In this document: positions 54,123 through 62,741 of the stretch, in pieces | Numbering within the stretch: the first letter of the stretch is position 1 | Layout of the letters: every line of letters begins with the position of its first letter | Source of the DNA: Micromonospora cathayae | Lineage (GTDB): Bacteria > Actinomycetota > Actinomycetes > Mycobacteriales > Micromonosporaceae | Length of the DNA stretch: 64,000 nt | Direction of reading: 5' to 3' | Assembly (NCBI RefSeq): GCF_028993575.1 | Contig: NZ_CP118615.1 | Coordinates: forward strand, 4,679,001-4,743,000 | The notes under the pieces: generated by a model | Databases searched by the model: none | What the model saw: only the letters and a program-made list of their open reading frames with translations | What the model was told of the DNA's origin: nothing | Position numbers and translations under genes: made by a program

Positions 54123-57085
54123 AGCTCGCGGTCGCTCCGATTAGGCTGCGTGCCATGGCCAGCGATGTGGACACCGCACCGCTCGTCGGCCGTGCCGACA
54201 CGGTGGCGATGCTGCGCGCCGCCCTGCTCGACGAGGTCCCCCAGGGGCACACCGCCGCGGTCTTCGTCAACGGCGAGAGCGGGGTCGGCAAGAGCCGGCT
54301 GCTCGACGAGGTGGCGACCCGGCTCCGGTCGGCCGGCGCGGTGGTGCTGACCGGCAGTTGCCTGGACATCGGTGACGCCTCCCCGCTGCATCCGCTGTTG
54401 CAGGCGTTGCGCCGCTTCGACAACGGCGGGTCACCGGCCCGTACCACGTCGGCGGTGCGCAACCTGCTGCAGATGTTCGCCGACGAGACCCCCGGCAACG
54501 ACGGCGCGGGCACGCTGCTGGAGCGGGTGTCGCGGGGCCTGCACCTGATCGCGCAGGGTCGGCCGTTGGTGCTGGTGCTGGACGACCTGCAGTGGGTGGA
54601 CCGCAGCACCCGTCAGTTGCTGTTGTACCTGTTGGCCGGTCTGGGTGACATCCAGTTGTCGGTGTTGGCGGCGATCCGGGCGGAGGCGTTGCAGGGGGCG
54701 CATCCGTTGCGTCGGGTGTTGACCGAGCTGCGGCGGTTGCGGTCGGTGCGGGTGCTGGATCTGCCCCCGCTGGGTCGGGCCGAGACCGACCAGCTCGCGG
54801 CGGCGATCGTGGGTCGGGCGTTGCCGCCGGAGGCGGCCGAGCGGGTCTGGCGGCGCAGCGGCGGCAACCCGTTCATGGTGGAGGAGTTGGCGCGGGACCT
54901 GCGCGACGGCCGGGACGGCATCCCGGACAGCCTGCGGGAGATCTTCCTGGACCGGGTGGACGCGCTGCCCGCGCACGCGCACGAGGTGGTGCACGCGGTC
55001 GCCATCGGGGTGGAGCCGGTGGAGCACTGGTTGCTGGCGCGGGTGGTGCAGGTGCCGGCGGACGTGCTGAACGACGCGGTCCGGGCGGCGGTGGCGCACC
55101 GGCTGCTGGTCCGGTCCGAGGACATGTACCAGCTGCGGCACCGGCTGGTCGCCGAGGTGCTCGAGGAGGAACTGCTGCCGGCGGAACGGTCCGCCCTGCA
55201 CCGCCGGTACGCCGAGGCACTGGCCGTGGGCCCGCCACCGGCGCACCATCCCTCGTCGGCGTCCCGGCCGGCGGGTGGCCCGGCGCAGCTGCATCATGCC
55301 CGGTTGGCGCAGCACTGGCGGCTGGCCGGTGAGCCGGCGCGGGCGTTGCCGGCGGCGGTGGCGGCGGCCCAGGAGGCGGAGCGGCTGCACGGGTACGCCG
55401 AGGCGCACCGGCACTGGTCGATCGCGGTGGAGGCGGCGGCGGCGACCGGTCCGGGGGATCCGGTGCTGCTGGAGCGGGCCGCCGAGGCGGCGCACCAGTG
55501 CGGTGAGTACCACCGGGCGTTGGCGCTGCTGGAGGAGTGGGCGGGCACGGCGGGCGCGCCGACCTGCGCCGTGCACATCCGGCGGGCGCGGTATCTGGCG
55601 GCGGCGGGTCGTTCGACGTTGGCGGAGACGGAGTACCAGCGGGCGTTGGACGCGCCGGACTGTACCCCCCGGGAGCGGGCGACGGCGGCGGCGCACCTGG
55701 CGGAGCTGTTGTTGCAGCTCGGCCGGTACGCGGACGCGGGTCGGCGGGCCCGGGAGGCGCTGGAGTTGGCGGCGAAGGTGGAGGGCACCACGTCGGAGGT
55801 GGTGCGGGCCAGCGCGGCGCTCGGCTCCAGCGAGGCGTTCCTCGAGGACCCGGACGCCGGCCTGGCGGTGGTCCGGGAGGCGGTGGAGGTCGCCGAACGG
55901 TCCGGCCGGCCCGAGGACGTCGGCATGGCCTACTACCATCTCGCCAACCTGCTGACCGGTCCGCTGAATGTGGTCGAGGAGGGGGTGGTGGTGGCCCGTC
56001 GGGGCGCCGAGCGGGTCGCCGAGCTGGGACTGGGGCGTACGTTCGAGACCCGGTTGTTGGCCACCGCCGCGAACGGGTTGTTCCGGGTCGGGCAGTGGGC
56101 CGAGGCGGAGAAGGTGATCGCGGCGGCGCTGCGGCACCGGCCGTCCGGCGCGGAGGCCGCCGAACTGCTGCTGGCCCGGTGCCGGCTGTCGGTCGCCTAC
56201 GGTGAGGTGGAGGCCGCCGACCGCGACCTGGAGGCGGTGGCGACGCTGCTGGCCGGGGGCGGGGCGGCCCGGCACGTGTTGCCGATGCTGACCCTGCGGG
56301 CCGGGTTGGCGATGTGGCAGGGCCGGCACGCCGAGGCCCGGCACGCGGTCGCCCGTGGGCTGACCGAGAGCCGCTCCGACGACATCGTGCTGCTGGCCAC
56401 GCTGGCCTGGCACGGGCTGCGCGCCGAGGCCGAGGCGTACGCCAACCGGACCGTCCCGGTCGACCCGGCGGCGGTCCGCCGGCTGCGGGAGGTCTGCTCC
56501 CGGGTCCGCCACCGCAGCGCCCAGGCGGCCCGGCCGGTCCGGCACATGGCCGAGGGGTTCCTCACGCTGTGCGACGCCGAGGTCGCCCGGCTCGACGGCC
56601 CCGGCGACCCGGCGCTGTGGGGGCAGGCGGCGCAGGCGTGGGACCGGCGCAACCATCCCTACCCGGCGGCGTACTCCCGGCTGCGGCAGGCCGAGGCGCT
56701 GCTGGCCCGGCGCAGCCGGGACGCGGTCCCCGCCGCGCTGCTGCGGGAGGCGCACGAGATGGCCCAGGCGCTGGGCGCCCGGCCGTTGAGCGAGGAGATC
56801 GCCGCGCTGGCCACCCGGGCCCGGGTGGTGCTGCGGACCGGCCCGGCCGCCCCGGAGGCCGCCCCCGGGGCCGGCTCGGCCCCCGACGAGCTGGCCGCGC
56901 TCACCCCACGGGAGCGGGAGGTCCTCGCGTTGGTGGCCGAGGGGCTGACCAACCGGGAGATCGGCCAGCGGCTGTTCATCAGCGAACGCACCATCGGGGT
57001 GCACGTGTCGCACATCTTCGACAAGCTCCAGGTCCGGACGAGGGTGCAGGCCAGCGCGATCCACCTGCGCCACGGGCGCGGCTGA
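54119..57085 (+). CDS. LuxR-family LAL-type transcriptional regulator
   Basis: 988 aa large ATP-binding regulator of the LuxR family. The N-terminal ATPase has Walker A NGESGVGKSRLLDE near 50 and Walker B LVLVLDDLQWVD. A TPR-like helical middle follows (residues 370-900). The C-terminal LuxR helix-turn-helix includes LTPREREVLALVAEGLTNRE and ISERTIGVHVSHIFDKL. Such regulators often activate catabolic or antibiotic pathways. The start is uncertain: ATG 54119 has no ribosome site of its own but overlaps the uORF stop. ATG 54155 gives MASDVDTAPLVGR, where homology begins, and the intervening codons are atypical. Target genes are unknown. Confidence 0.88.
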   Translation: MKLAVAPIRLRAMASDVDTAPLVGRADTVAMLRAALLDEVPQGHTAAVFVNGESGVGKSRLLDEVATRLRSAGAVVLTGSCLDIGDASPLHPLLQALRRFDNGGSPARTTSAVRNLLQMFADETPGNDGAGTLLERVSRGLHLIAQGRPLVLVLDDLQWVDRSTRQLLLYLLAGLGDIQLSVLAAIRAEALQGAHPLRRVLTELRRLRSVRVLDLPPLGRAETDQLAAAIVGRALPPEAAERVWRRSGGNPFMVEELARDLRDGRDGIPDSLREIFLDRVDALPAHAHEVVHAVAIGVEPVEHWLLARVVQVPADVLNDAVRAAVAHRLLVRSEDMYQLRHRLVAEVLEEELLPAERSALHRRYAEALAVGPPPAHHPSSASRPAGGPAQLHHARLAQHWRLAGEPARALPAAVAAAQEAERLHGYAEAHRHWSIAVEAAAATGPGDPVLLERAAEAAHQCGEYHRALALLEEWAGTAGAPTCAVHIRRARYLAAAGRSTLAETEYQRALDAPDCTPRERATAAAHLAELLLQLGRYADAGRRAREALELAAKVEGTTSEVVRASAALGSSEAFLEDPDAGLAVVREAVEVAERSGRPEDVGMAYYHLANLLTGPLNVVEEGVVVARRGAERVAELGLGRTFETRLLATAANGLFRVGQWAEAEKVIAAALRHRPSGAEAAELLLARCRLSVAYGEVEAADRDLEAVATLLAGGGAARHVLPMLTLRAGLAMWQGRHAEARHAVARGLTESRSDDIVLLATLAWHGLRAEAEAYANRTVPVDPAAVRRLREVCSRVRHRSAQAARPVRHMAEGFLTLCDAEVARLDGPGDPALWGQAAQAWDRRNHPYPAAYSRLRQAEALLARRSRDAVPAALLREAHEMAQALGARPLSEEIAALATRARVVLRTGPAAPEAAPGAGSAPDELAALTPREREVLALVAEGLTNREIGQRLFISERTIGVHVSHIFDKLQVRTRVQASAIHLRHGRG

Positions 57086-57125
57086 CGACGTACGTAGGCG
57101 ACCGGCCCACCGGGATACGTCGTTC
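57085..57125. repeat. Inverted repeat at the end of the LAL gene
   Basis: Perfect 8-bp arms ACGACGTA (57085-57092) and TACGTCGT (57116-57123) with 23 nt between them, beginning at the LAL stop and 86 bp before the DUF5995 gene. Both arms resemble the motif at 54042. It could be an operator or a weak terminator. Confidence 0.5.
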
Positions 57126-57208
57126 TACTGATCCGCGGGCCCGGCCCGGCTGCCAGGCTGTGCACCGGCGGCGACACGGGGGCGCCGCAGGACCACAGTG
57201 GAGGAAAG

Positions 57209-57979
57209 ATGACCGTACCGGTCTGGGGGCCCGTCCACCAGGACATCGTCGATCTGCTCGCCGACCACCCCGCCGACGTGCCGGCCGTGGTGGACCATCT
57301 GGCGAAACTACAGGACGTCCTGGTCCGGTTACCCCCGTTGCAGGAGAGCTGTCCCCTTGCCGACTTCAACGCGCTGTACCTGACGATCACCGAGAAGGTG
57401 CTGGAGCGGCTCTACGACGGCAGCTTCGCCGACCCGGTGTTCCTGTCCCGGCTCGACGTCGAGTTCGCCGCCCGCTACTTCGACGCGTTGCGGCTGTGGA
57501 CCGAGGCGAGCCCGGGTACGCCGCAGGCCTGGGCCTGCATCTTCGAGCGGATGCAGGGGCCGGACGCCCGGCCGCTGCCGGCGGCGGCGGCCGGGGTGAA
57601 CGCGCACATCAACTTCGATCTGCCGTTCGCTCTGGTGACCACCTTCGACCACCTGGAGTCCGAGCCGGTCGACGGCAGCGACGAGCACCGGGACTATCTC
57701 CAGATCAACGAGATCTTCGCCGAGTCGATCCCGGCGCTGCGCCGGGGCTACCTGGAACGTTGGCAACTGATCATCGACACGCTCAACGGCGATCTCGACG
57801 ACTGGTACCAGGGCGAGCTGGTGGAGTACACCCGGGACGTCGCGTGGCGCAACGCGCAGCGGATCTGGCGGGTACGCCACGACGCCCACGCCCGGGAGAG
57901 CGAGCGCGGTCGCCTCGACGGCACCGCCGCCCGGCTCGGCCGCCTGCTGCTGTCCCCGCTCGGGGCGCTGTTGCAGTAG
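57209..57979 (+). CDS. DUF5995 family protein
   Basis: 256 aa cytoplasmic protein matching the DUF5995 family, whose function is unknown. Characteristic blocks: [46 protein letters not shown] and a later Tyr/Arg-rich [17 protein letters not shown]. The His/Asp/Asn pattern suggests a helical phospholipase-like fold, but this is speculative. GGAGGAAAG lies just upstream of ATG at 57209. It contains a TTA leucine codon at 57329-57331, rare in this genome. It follows the LAL regulator and ends before a strong terminator. Confidence 0.88.
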   Translation: MTVPVWGPVHQDIVDLLADHPADVPAVVDHLAKLQDVLVRLPPLQESCPLADFNALYLTITEKVLERLYDGSFADPVFLSRLDVEFAARYFDALRLWTEASPGTPQAWACIFERMQGPDARPLPAAAAGVNAHINFDLPFALVTTFDHLESEPVDGSDEHRDYLQINEIFAESIPALRRGYLERWQLIIDTLNGDLDDWYQGELVEYTRDVAWRNAQRIWRVRHDAHARESERGRLDGTAARLGRLLLSPLGALLQ

Positions 57980-57992
57980 TCCGGGCGGCCGG

Positions 57993-58033
57993 ACGTCCCA
58001 CGACCCGGCTGGGGGGCGGGTCGTGGGACGTTT
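57993..58033 (+). terminator. Rho-independent terminator after the DUF5995 gene
   Basis: Perfect 14-bp stem (57993-58006 with 58018-58031), 11-nt loop, followed by a short T run (TTTCCT). It lies 13 bp after the stop codon. Confidence 0.85.
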
Positions 58034-58109
58034 CCTCGTCCGGTATCCGCCGGATCCCGCCGGTCCGGGCCCGTGTACCACCTACGGTCAGGGGTGGGAG
58101 GGGAGGCGG

Positions 58110-60200
58110 ATGGCGAACCGGCGGCGGGGCGGGGGGCGTGCCCGGCGTACCGAGGTGCGGCACCGGCCGGCGGCGGACCCGGCTTCCCGGCCGGTGCGGG
58201 CGGAGTGGGACGGCTCCGGTGACGGGTCGACGTTCGCCCTGCCCGCCTGCGTCGACACCCCCAGCCGGGGTGGCCCGCCCGACGGCGCGCTGCGCCGGTG
58301 GATGTTCCGGCACTGCGTCCAGCCGGTCGGCCCGGAGGCCGGCGACGGCTACGTACGACCGCACCCCTGGTGGCGGGTGATGTGCCTGACCGGGGTGGAC
58401 TACTTCTCCACCCTGTCGTACCTTCCGGGGATCGCGGTGCTCGCCGCCGGGGCGCTCTCCCCGGTGGCGACCCTCATGATCGTGCTGCTGACCCTGTTCG
58501 GCATGCTGCCGATGTACCGGCGGGTGGCCGGGGAGAGCCCGCACGGGCAGGGCTCGGTGGCGATGCTGGAGCGGCTGCTGCCGTTCTGGCGGGGCAAGGT
58601 CTTCGTCCTGGTGCTGCTGGGTTTCGTCGCCACCTCCTGGATCATCACGATCACCCTTTCCGCCGCCGACGCGACGGTGCACCTGCTGGAGAACCCGTAC
58701 CTGCCGGCGGCCCTCCACGGGCGGACGGTGGCGGTGCTGGTGACCGTCGGTCTGCTGCTCGTGCTCGGTGGGGTGTTCCTGCTCGGTTTCCGGGAGGCGG
58801 TCGGGGTGGCCGTCCCGCTGGTGGTGGTCTTCCTGCTGCTCAACGCGGTGGTGGTGGCGGTCGCCCTGACGGAGGTGGCGACCTCGCCGCGGGTGGTGCC
58901 GGACTGGCTGGGCGCGTTGGGCACGGTCGGTGGACCGGGTGACGTGGTGGCCACCGCCGTGCTGGCGTTTCCGCTGCTGGTGCTCGGGTTGTCCGGCTTC
59001 GAGACGGGGGTGAGCATGATGCCGCTGGTCGCCGGGGCGGGCGACGACCCCGAGCGGCGGCTGCGGGCCCGGATCCGCAACACCCGACGGCTGCTCACCA
59101 CGGCCGCCGTGATCATGTCGGCCTACCTGGTCACCACCAGCCTGGCCACCACGCTGCTGATCCCCGCCGACGCGCTGCGGCCGGGCGGCCCCGCCGAGGG
59201 CCGGGCGCTGGCGTACCTCGCGCACGAGTACCTCGGCGAGGTGTTCGGCACCGCGTACGACCTGAGCAGCGTGTTCATCCTCTGGTTCGCCGGCGCGTCG
59301 GCGATGGCCGGTCTGATCAACATCGTGCCGCGTTACCTCCCGTCGTACGGGATGGCACCGGAGTGGGGGCGGGCGGTGCGCCCGGTGGTGATCGTCTACA
59401 CCCTGGTCAGCGTGGCGATCACGGTCGCCTTCGGCGCGGACGTCACCGCCCAGGCCGGCGCGTACGCCACCGGCATCCTGGCCATGCTGGTCTCCGCCTC
59501 GGTGGCGGTGACCATCTCCGCGGTGCGTCGTCGGCACCGTCGGGTGGTGGCCGGCTACGCCGTGCTCACCCTGGTCCTGCTGTACGCCCTGGTCGACAAC
59601 GTGGTGGAGAAACCGGACGGCATCACCATCTCCGCCCTGTTCATCGTCGGGATCATCGTGGTCTCGCTGGTCTCGCGGGTGGCCCGGACCACCGAGCTGC
59701 GGGCCGACCGGGTCGAGTTCGACGAGGCGGCGCGCGGCTTCGTGACGGACTCGCTGCGCCGGGACGGCCGGCTGCACCTGATCGCCAACAAGCGTGGCCT
59801 GGGTTCGGCGAAGGAGTACACGGTCAAGGAGCGGGCGCAGCGGGCGATGAACCCGGTGCCCGGCGCGGCGGACGTGCTCTTCGTGGAGATCGACGTGACC
59901 GACCCGTCGGGGTTCCGCGACGTGCTGCGGGTGCGCGGGGTGGAGGTCGCCGGGTACCGGGTGCTGCGGGCGGGCAGTCCGGCCGCGCCGAACGCGCTCG
60001 CGGCGATCCTGCTGGCGTTGCGGGACGGCACCGGGGTCCGTCCGCACTGCCACTTCGAGTGGTCGGAGGGGAACCCGATCGCGCACCTGCTGCGCTACCT
60101 GATCCTGGGTCGGGGGGACACCCCGCCGGTGGTCCGGGAGATCATCCGCAAGGCCGAGCCGGACCCGACCCGCCGCCCGGGCATCCACGTGGGCGGCTGA
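58110..60200 (+). CDS. APC-superfamily amino acid permease
   Basis: 696 aa transporter with a 75-residue polar N-terminus and about 12 transmembrane helices (residues 95-540). The first helix region reads [21 protein letters not shown], characteristic of APC permeases with a long C-terminal cytoplasmic domain. The hydrophilic C-terminal part of about 170 residues ([13 protein letters not shown] to the end) may be regulatory. The substrate is unknown. ATG at 58110 follows a GGAGG-rich site; the in-frame start at 58023 lies inside the preceding terminator and is rejected. Confidence 0.9.
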   Translation: MANRRRGGGRARRTEVRHRPAADPASRPVRAEWDGSGDGSTFALPACVDTPSRGGPPDGALRRWMFRHCVQPVGPEAGDGYVRPHPWWRVMCLTGVDYFSTLSYLPGIAVLAAGALSPVATLMIVLLTLFGMLPMYRRVAGESPHGQGSVAMLERLLPFWRGKVFVLVLLGFVATSWIITITLSAADATVHLLENPYLPAALHGRTVAVLVTVGLLLVLGGVFLLGFREAVGVAVPLVVVFLLLNAVVVAVALTEVATSPRVVPDWLGALGTVGGPGDVVATAVLAFPLLVLGLSGFETGVSMMPLVAGAGDDPERRLRARIRNTRRLLTTAAVIMSAYLVTTSLATTLLIPADALRPGGPAEGRALAYLAHEYLGEVFGTAYDLSSVFILWFAGASAMAGLINIVPRYLPSYGMAPEWGRAVRPVVIVYTLVSVAITVAFGADVTAQAGAYATGILAMLVSASVAVTISAVRRRHRRVVAGYAVLTLVLLYALVDNVVEKPDGITISALFIVGIIVVSLVSRVARTTELRADRVEFDEAARGFVTDSLRRDGRLHLIANKRGLGSAKEYTVKERAQRAMNPVPGAADVLFVEIDVTDPSGFRDVLRVRGVEVAGYRVLRAGSPAAPNALAAILLALRDGTGVRPHCHFEWSEGNPIAHLLRYLILGRGDTPPVVREIIRKAEPDPTRRPGIHVGG

Positions 60201-60231
60201 CGTTCCCGTCCCGTCCGGCACCGACATCATT

Positions 60232-60248
60232 CCATCCTCCTAGGATGG
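60232..60248. terminator. Short hairpin between convergent genes
   Basis: 7-bp stem CCATCCT/AGGATGG with a 3-nt loop, about 30 bp after the permease stop and 77 bp beyond the 3' end of the GNAT gene. It could serve as a bidirectional terminator. Confidence 0.4.
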
Positions 60249-60324
60249 CCTAGAGGGTGTGCCGGGCCGCACCGAAACCGACCGGACATCGCTCGGCGAC
60301 CAGAAGGTCAGCCGAGCGGAAACG

Positions 60325-60837
60325 TCAGCCGATCCGGGGGCTGCGGCGCTCGATCAGCACCACGTCCCGCCAGCGGCCCCGGTGCTGCCCGACCCGTTCC
60401 CGGACGCCGACCACCCGGAACCCGACCGCGCGGTGCACGGCGAGGCTGGCCGCGTTCTCCGGGAAGACACCGGACTGGATGGTCCAGATGCCGGCGGCCT
60501 CGGTGGATTCGATCAGGGTGGTCAACAGGGCCCGTCCGACACCGCGCCCGGCGGCCCGGGGCGCGACGTAGACGGAGTGCTCGACCACTCCCGCGTACAC
60601 CGGGCGGCTGGAGACCGGGGAGACCGCCACCCAGCCGAGCACCTGGTCGGCCGGGTCGACGGCGACGTACCGGTGGTCGGGGTGCCGGGCGGCGTCGAAC
60701 GCGGCCCAGCGGGGTGCCTCGGTCTCGAAGCTCGCCTGGCCGCCGTCCAGCCCGGCCTGGTAGACCGCCAGGACCGGGTCGGCGTCGGCCGCGCGCATCG
60801 GGCGGATCCGGGTCGGGGTGCGGGACGGTTCGGACAT
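60325..60837 (-). CDS. GNAT N-acetyltransferase, phosphinothricin-acetyltransferase type
   Basis: 170 aa GNAT enzyme. The acetyl-CoA loop reads RAAGRGVGRALL, and HSVYVAPRAAG and IQSGVFPENAASLAVHRAVGF are typical of the PAT/bar-like branch, which acetylates phosphinothricin or methionine sulfoximine. The true substrate is unproven. ATG at 60837 is chosen because GGAGG lies 8 nt upstream; an in-frame start at 60939 adds 34 non-homologous residues. Confidence 0.9.
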   Translation of the reverse strand: MSEPSRTPTRIRPMRAADADPVLAVYQAGLDGGQASFETEAPRWAAFDAARHPDHRYVAVDPADQVLGWVAVSPVSSRPVYAGVVEHSVYVAPRAAGRGVGRALLTTLIESTEAAGIWTIQSGVFPENAASLAVHRAVGFRVVGVRERVGQHRGRWRDVVLIERRSPRIG

Positions 60838-60969
60838 CGGGTCGACCTCCGGTGACGGGACCAGGTACTGCCGCGACGGTATACGCGCCACGTCGGTCCA
60901 CGTCCACCTCGGCCCGTACGCACGTCGGCCCGCGTCCACCGGGGTGGGCGCGGGCCGGTCGCCGAAGTC

Positions 60970-61179
60970 CTACTCCGAGGGTTGGGGCAGCTCGCAGTCG
61001 ACCTTCGGGTTGGCGCCGACGTAGTTGAGGGGTCCGGCCACGATGGTGACCAGGATCGTGCCGGCCTCCGCGCAGTTGGTGTCCTCGCCACGGAAGTAGC
61101 CGCGCTGGCCGGCGGCGAGCGCGCCGATGACGAGCCAGATCACCAGAAGAACTCCGAATATCGACGGGCCACGCCGCAT
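60970..61179 (-). CDS. Small membrane protein of unknown function
   Basis: 69 aa with one N-terminal transmembrane helix (residues 7-25, FGVLLVIWLVIGALAAGQ) and a short extracytoplasmic tail holding two Cys residues (DTNCAEAGT and KVDCELP) that may form a disulfide. GGGAGG precedes ATG. I recognise it as a type common in actinobacteria but know no function. Confidence 0.8.
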   Translation of the reverse strand: MRRGPSIFGVLLVIWLVIGALAAGQRGYFRGEDTNCAEAGTILVTIVAGPLNYVGANPKVDCELPQPSE

Positions 61180-61303
61180 GGCTGCCTCCCTGTTTGACGG
61201 TGGGTCGAGGTGAGGCGGGTTGTACCCAGACGGCGTTAACGGTCAAACAGCGTCCGATCGGGTGGCCCTGTTTCCGGGCGGGTCCGTACCGGCCGGTCGC
61301 GGC

Positions 61304-62554
61304 TCAGGCCGGTGGGGCCGGCTGTTCCGGTGGGCGGCCCCAACTGCGTCGGGTGTCGGCGACGGCGACGCCGGCGAGCACCAGCATCGCCGCGGCGGCG
61401 GTGACCACCGGGGGGAGGAAGAACGTCCACGGGGCGAGAGCGAGCAGGACCAGCAGGCCGCCGGGTCGGGAGCTCGACACCCGGCTGAACACCTCGTACT
61501 CGAAGACGGCCCGGCCGACGAGGAAGATCGCCGGTCCGCCCAGCAGGACCGCCACCCAGCCCGGTGGGGTGCGTCCGGCCGGGTTGTGCAGGATGAGGTC
61601 GAAGCCGGCGGCGGTGGTCACCACGCCGGCGACCAGCAGCAGGTGCGTGTACGGGGCGGTGTGCAGGAACCGGCTCGGGTTGGCGGCCATCCGGATGGCG
61701 ACGGGGAGCAGCGCTCCGGAGCGGTGTACGTAGACGCGCCACATCAGCACGGTGGTGAGGAAGGCGATGGTGAAGGCGGTGAGGTCCTGTCGTTGGGAGT
61801 GGGCGCTGCTGAACAGTGTGCCGATGACCAGGACGCAGTCGCCGAGGGCGATGGTGAAGAACTGCTGGTACCGCTCGGAGAGGTGTTCGGCGGTGACGGC
61901 GCGCTGGGCGAGGGGCACCGGGCCGAGGCCGGGTACGGGGTAGGCCAGCCGGAGGCCGGAGTAGTCGATGGCGAGGGCGATCAGCCAGCAGGCTTCGCGT
62001 TTTCCGTCGCCGACGAGTCCGCCGGCGATCCAGAACGCGCCGGAGACGGTGAACCAGGTGGTGACCCGTAGTTCGCGGGTGCAGACCGGGGCGTCGTGGC
62101 GGGTGGTGTAGATGAGGATGGCGCCGCGGACGAGGTGGATCGCCACGTATCCGAGCGCGAAGGTGAGTCCCCGGTTGTCGAAGGCGTGCGGGACGGCGGT
62201 GGCCATCAGCAGGACGCCGGCCATGGCCGCCGGCAGCAGCAGTTTGACGGGTTGGCCCTGGGGGGCGTTCAGGTTGGCGGTGGTGGTGGTGATGGCCCAG
62301 ACCCACCAGAGCGCCATCAGCAGGATCGGGGCGTGGAGGACCTGGTGCCAGCTGATGGCGGGAACGAGGCCGTGGGTCGTCTCGTCGTGTCGGCTGACGC
62401 TCTGGAACAGTTCGGCCGACACCAGGGCGAGGGCGACCACGTAGGCCAGGTCGAAGAAGAGTTCCAGCAGGGTGACCCGGCCCGGTCGTTCCGGGTCGGC
62501 GACCCGTTCCCGGGCGCCTTCCGGGACGGGCGGCTGTGCTGCGGCGAACGGCAC
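61304..62554 (-). CDS. ltrA: Low-temperature requirement A (LtrA) family membrane protein
   Basis: 416 aa membrane protein with about ten transmembrane segments. The LtrA signature is at the N-terminus (VTLLELFFDLAYVVALA), and the family feature QRDLTAFTIAF-type helix occurs later. The role of LtrA is poorly defined, although it was named for a cold-growth phenotype in Listeria. GTG at 62554 follows AGGAG. No operon partner is evident. Confidence 0.88.
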   Translation of the reverse strand: MPFAAAQPPVPEGARERVADPERPGRVTLLELFFDLAYVVALALVSAELFQSVSRHDETTHGLVPAISWHQVLHAPILLMALWWVWAITTTTANLNAPQGQPVKLLLPAAMAGVLLMATAVPHAFDNRGLTFALGYVAIHLVRGAILIYTTRHDAPVCTRELRVTTWFTVSGAFWIAGGLVGDGKREACWLIALAIDYSGLRLAYPVPGLGPVPLAQRAVTAEHLSERYQQFFTIALGDCVLVIGTLFSSAHSQRQDLTAFTIAFLTTVLMWRVYVHRSGALLPVAIRMAANPSRFLHTAPYTHLLLVAGVVTTAAGFDLILHNPAGRTPPGWVAVLLGGPAIFLVGRAVFEYEVFSRVSSSRPGGLLVLLALAPWTFFLPPVVTAAAAMLVLAGVAVADTRRSWGRPPEQPAPPA

Positions 62555-62741
62555 CGTGGCTCCTGCTGCATGCCGGGAGGCGGCCCGGCGGCCGTCGAGC
62601 CCAGATCCGACGGTAACGCCGCCGGTGCGGTCGGTACCGGCGAATCCGCGAACGTTTCCGTCTGCCCGGTCGGCCTCGCGGGCCGGTCGTGGTCGGGTGC
62701 GGTGCGGTGACCACGACCGGCCCGGGAGGGCACGCAGGGCG

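Noticed and set aside
58023..58109. Upstream start for the APC permease
   Set aside because: The start lies within a strong terminator stem; a clear ribosome site precedes ATG 58110.
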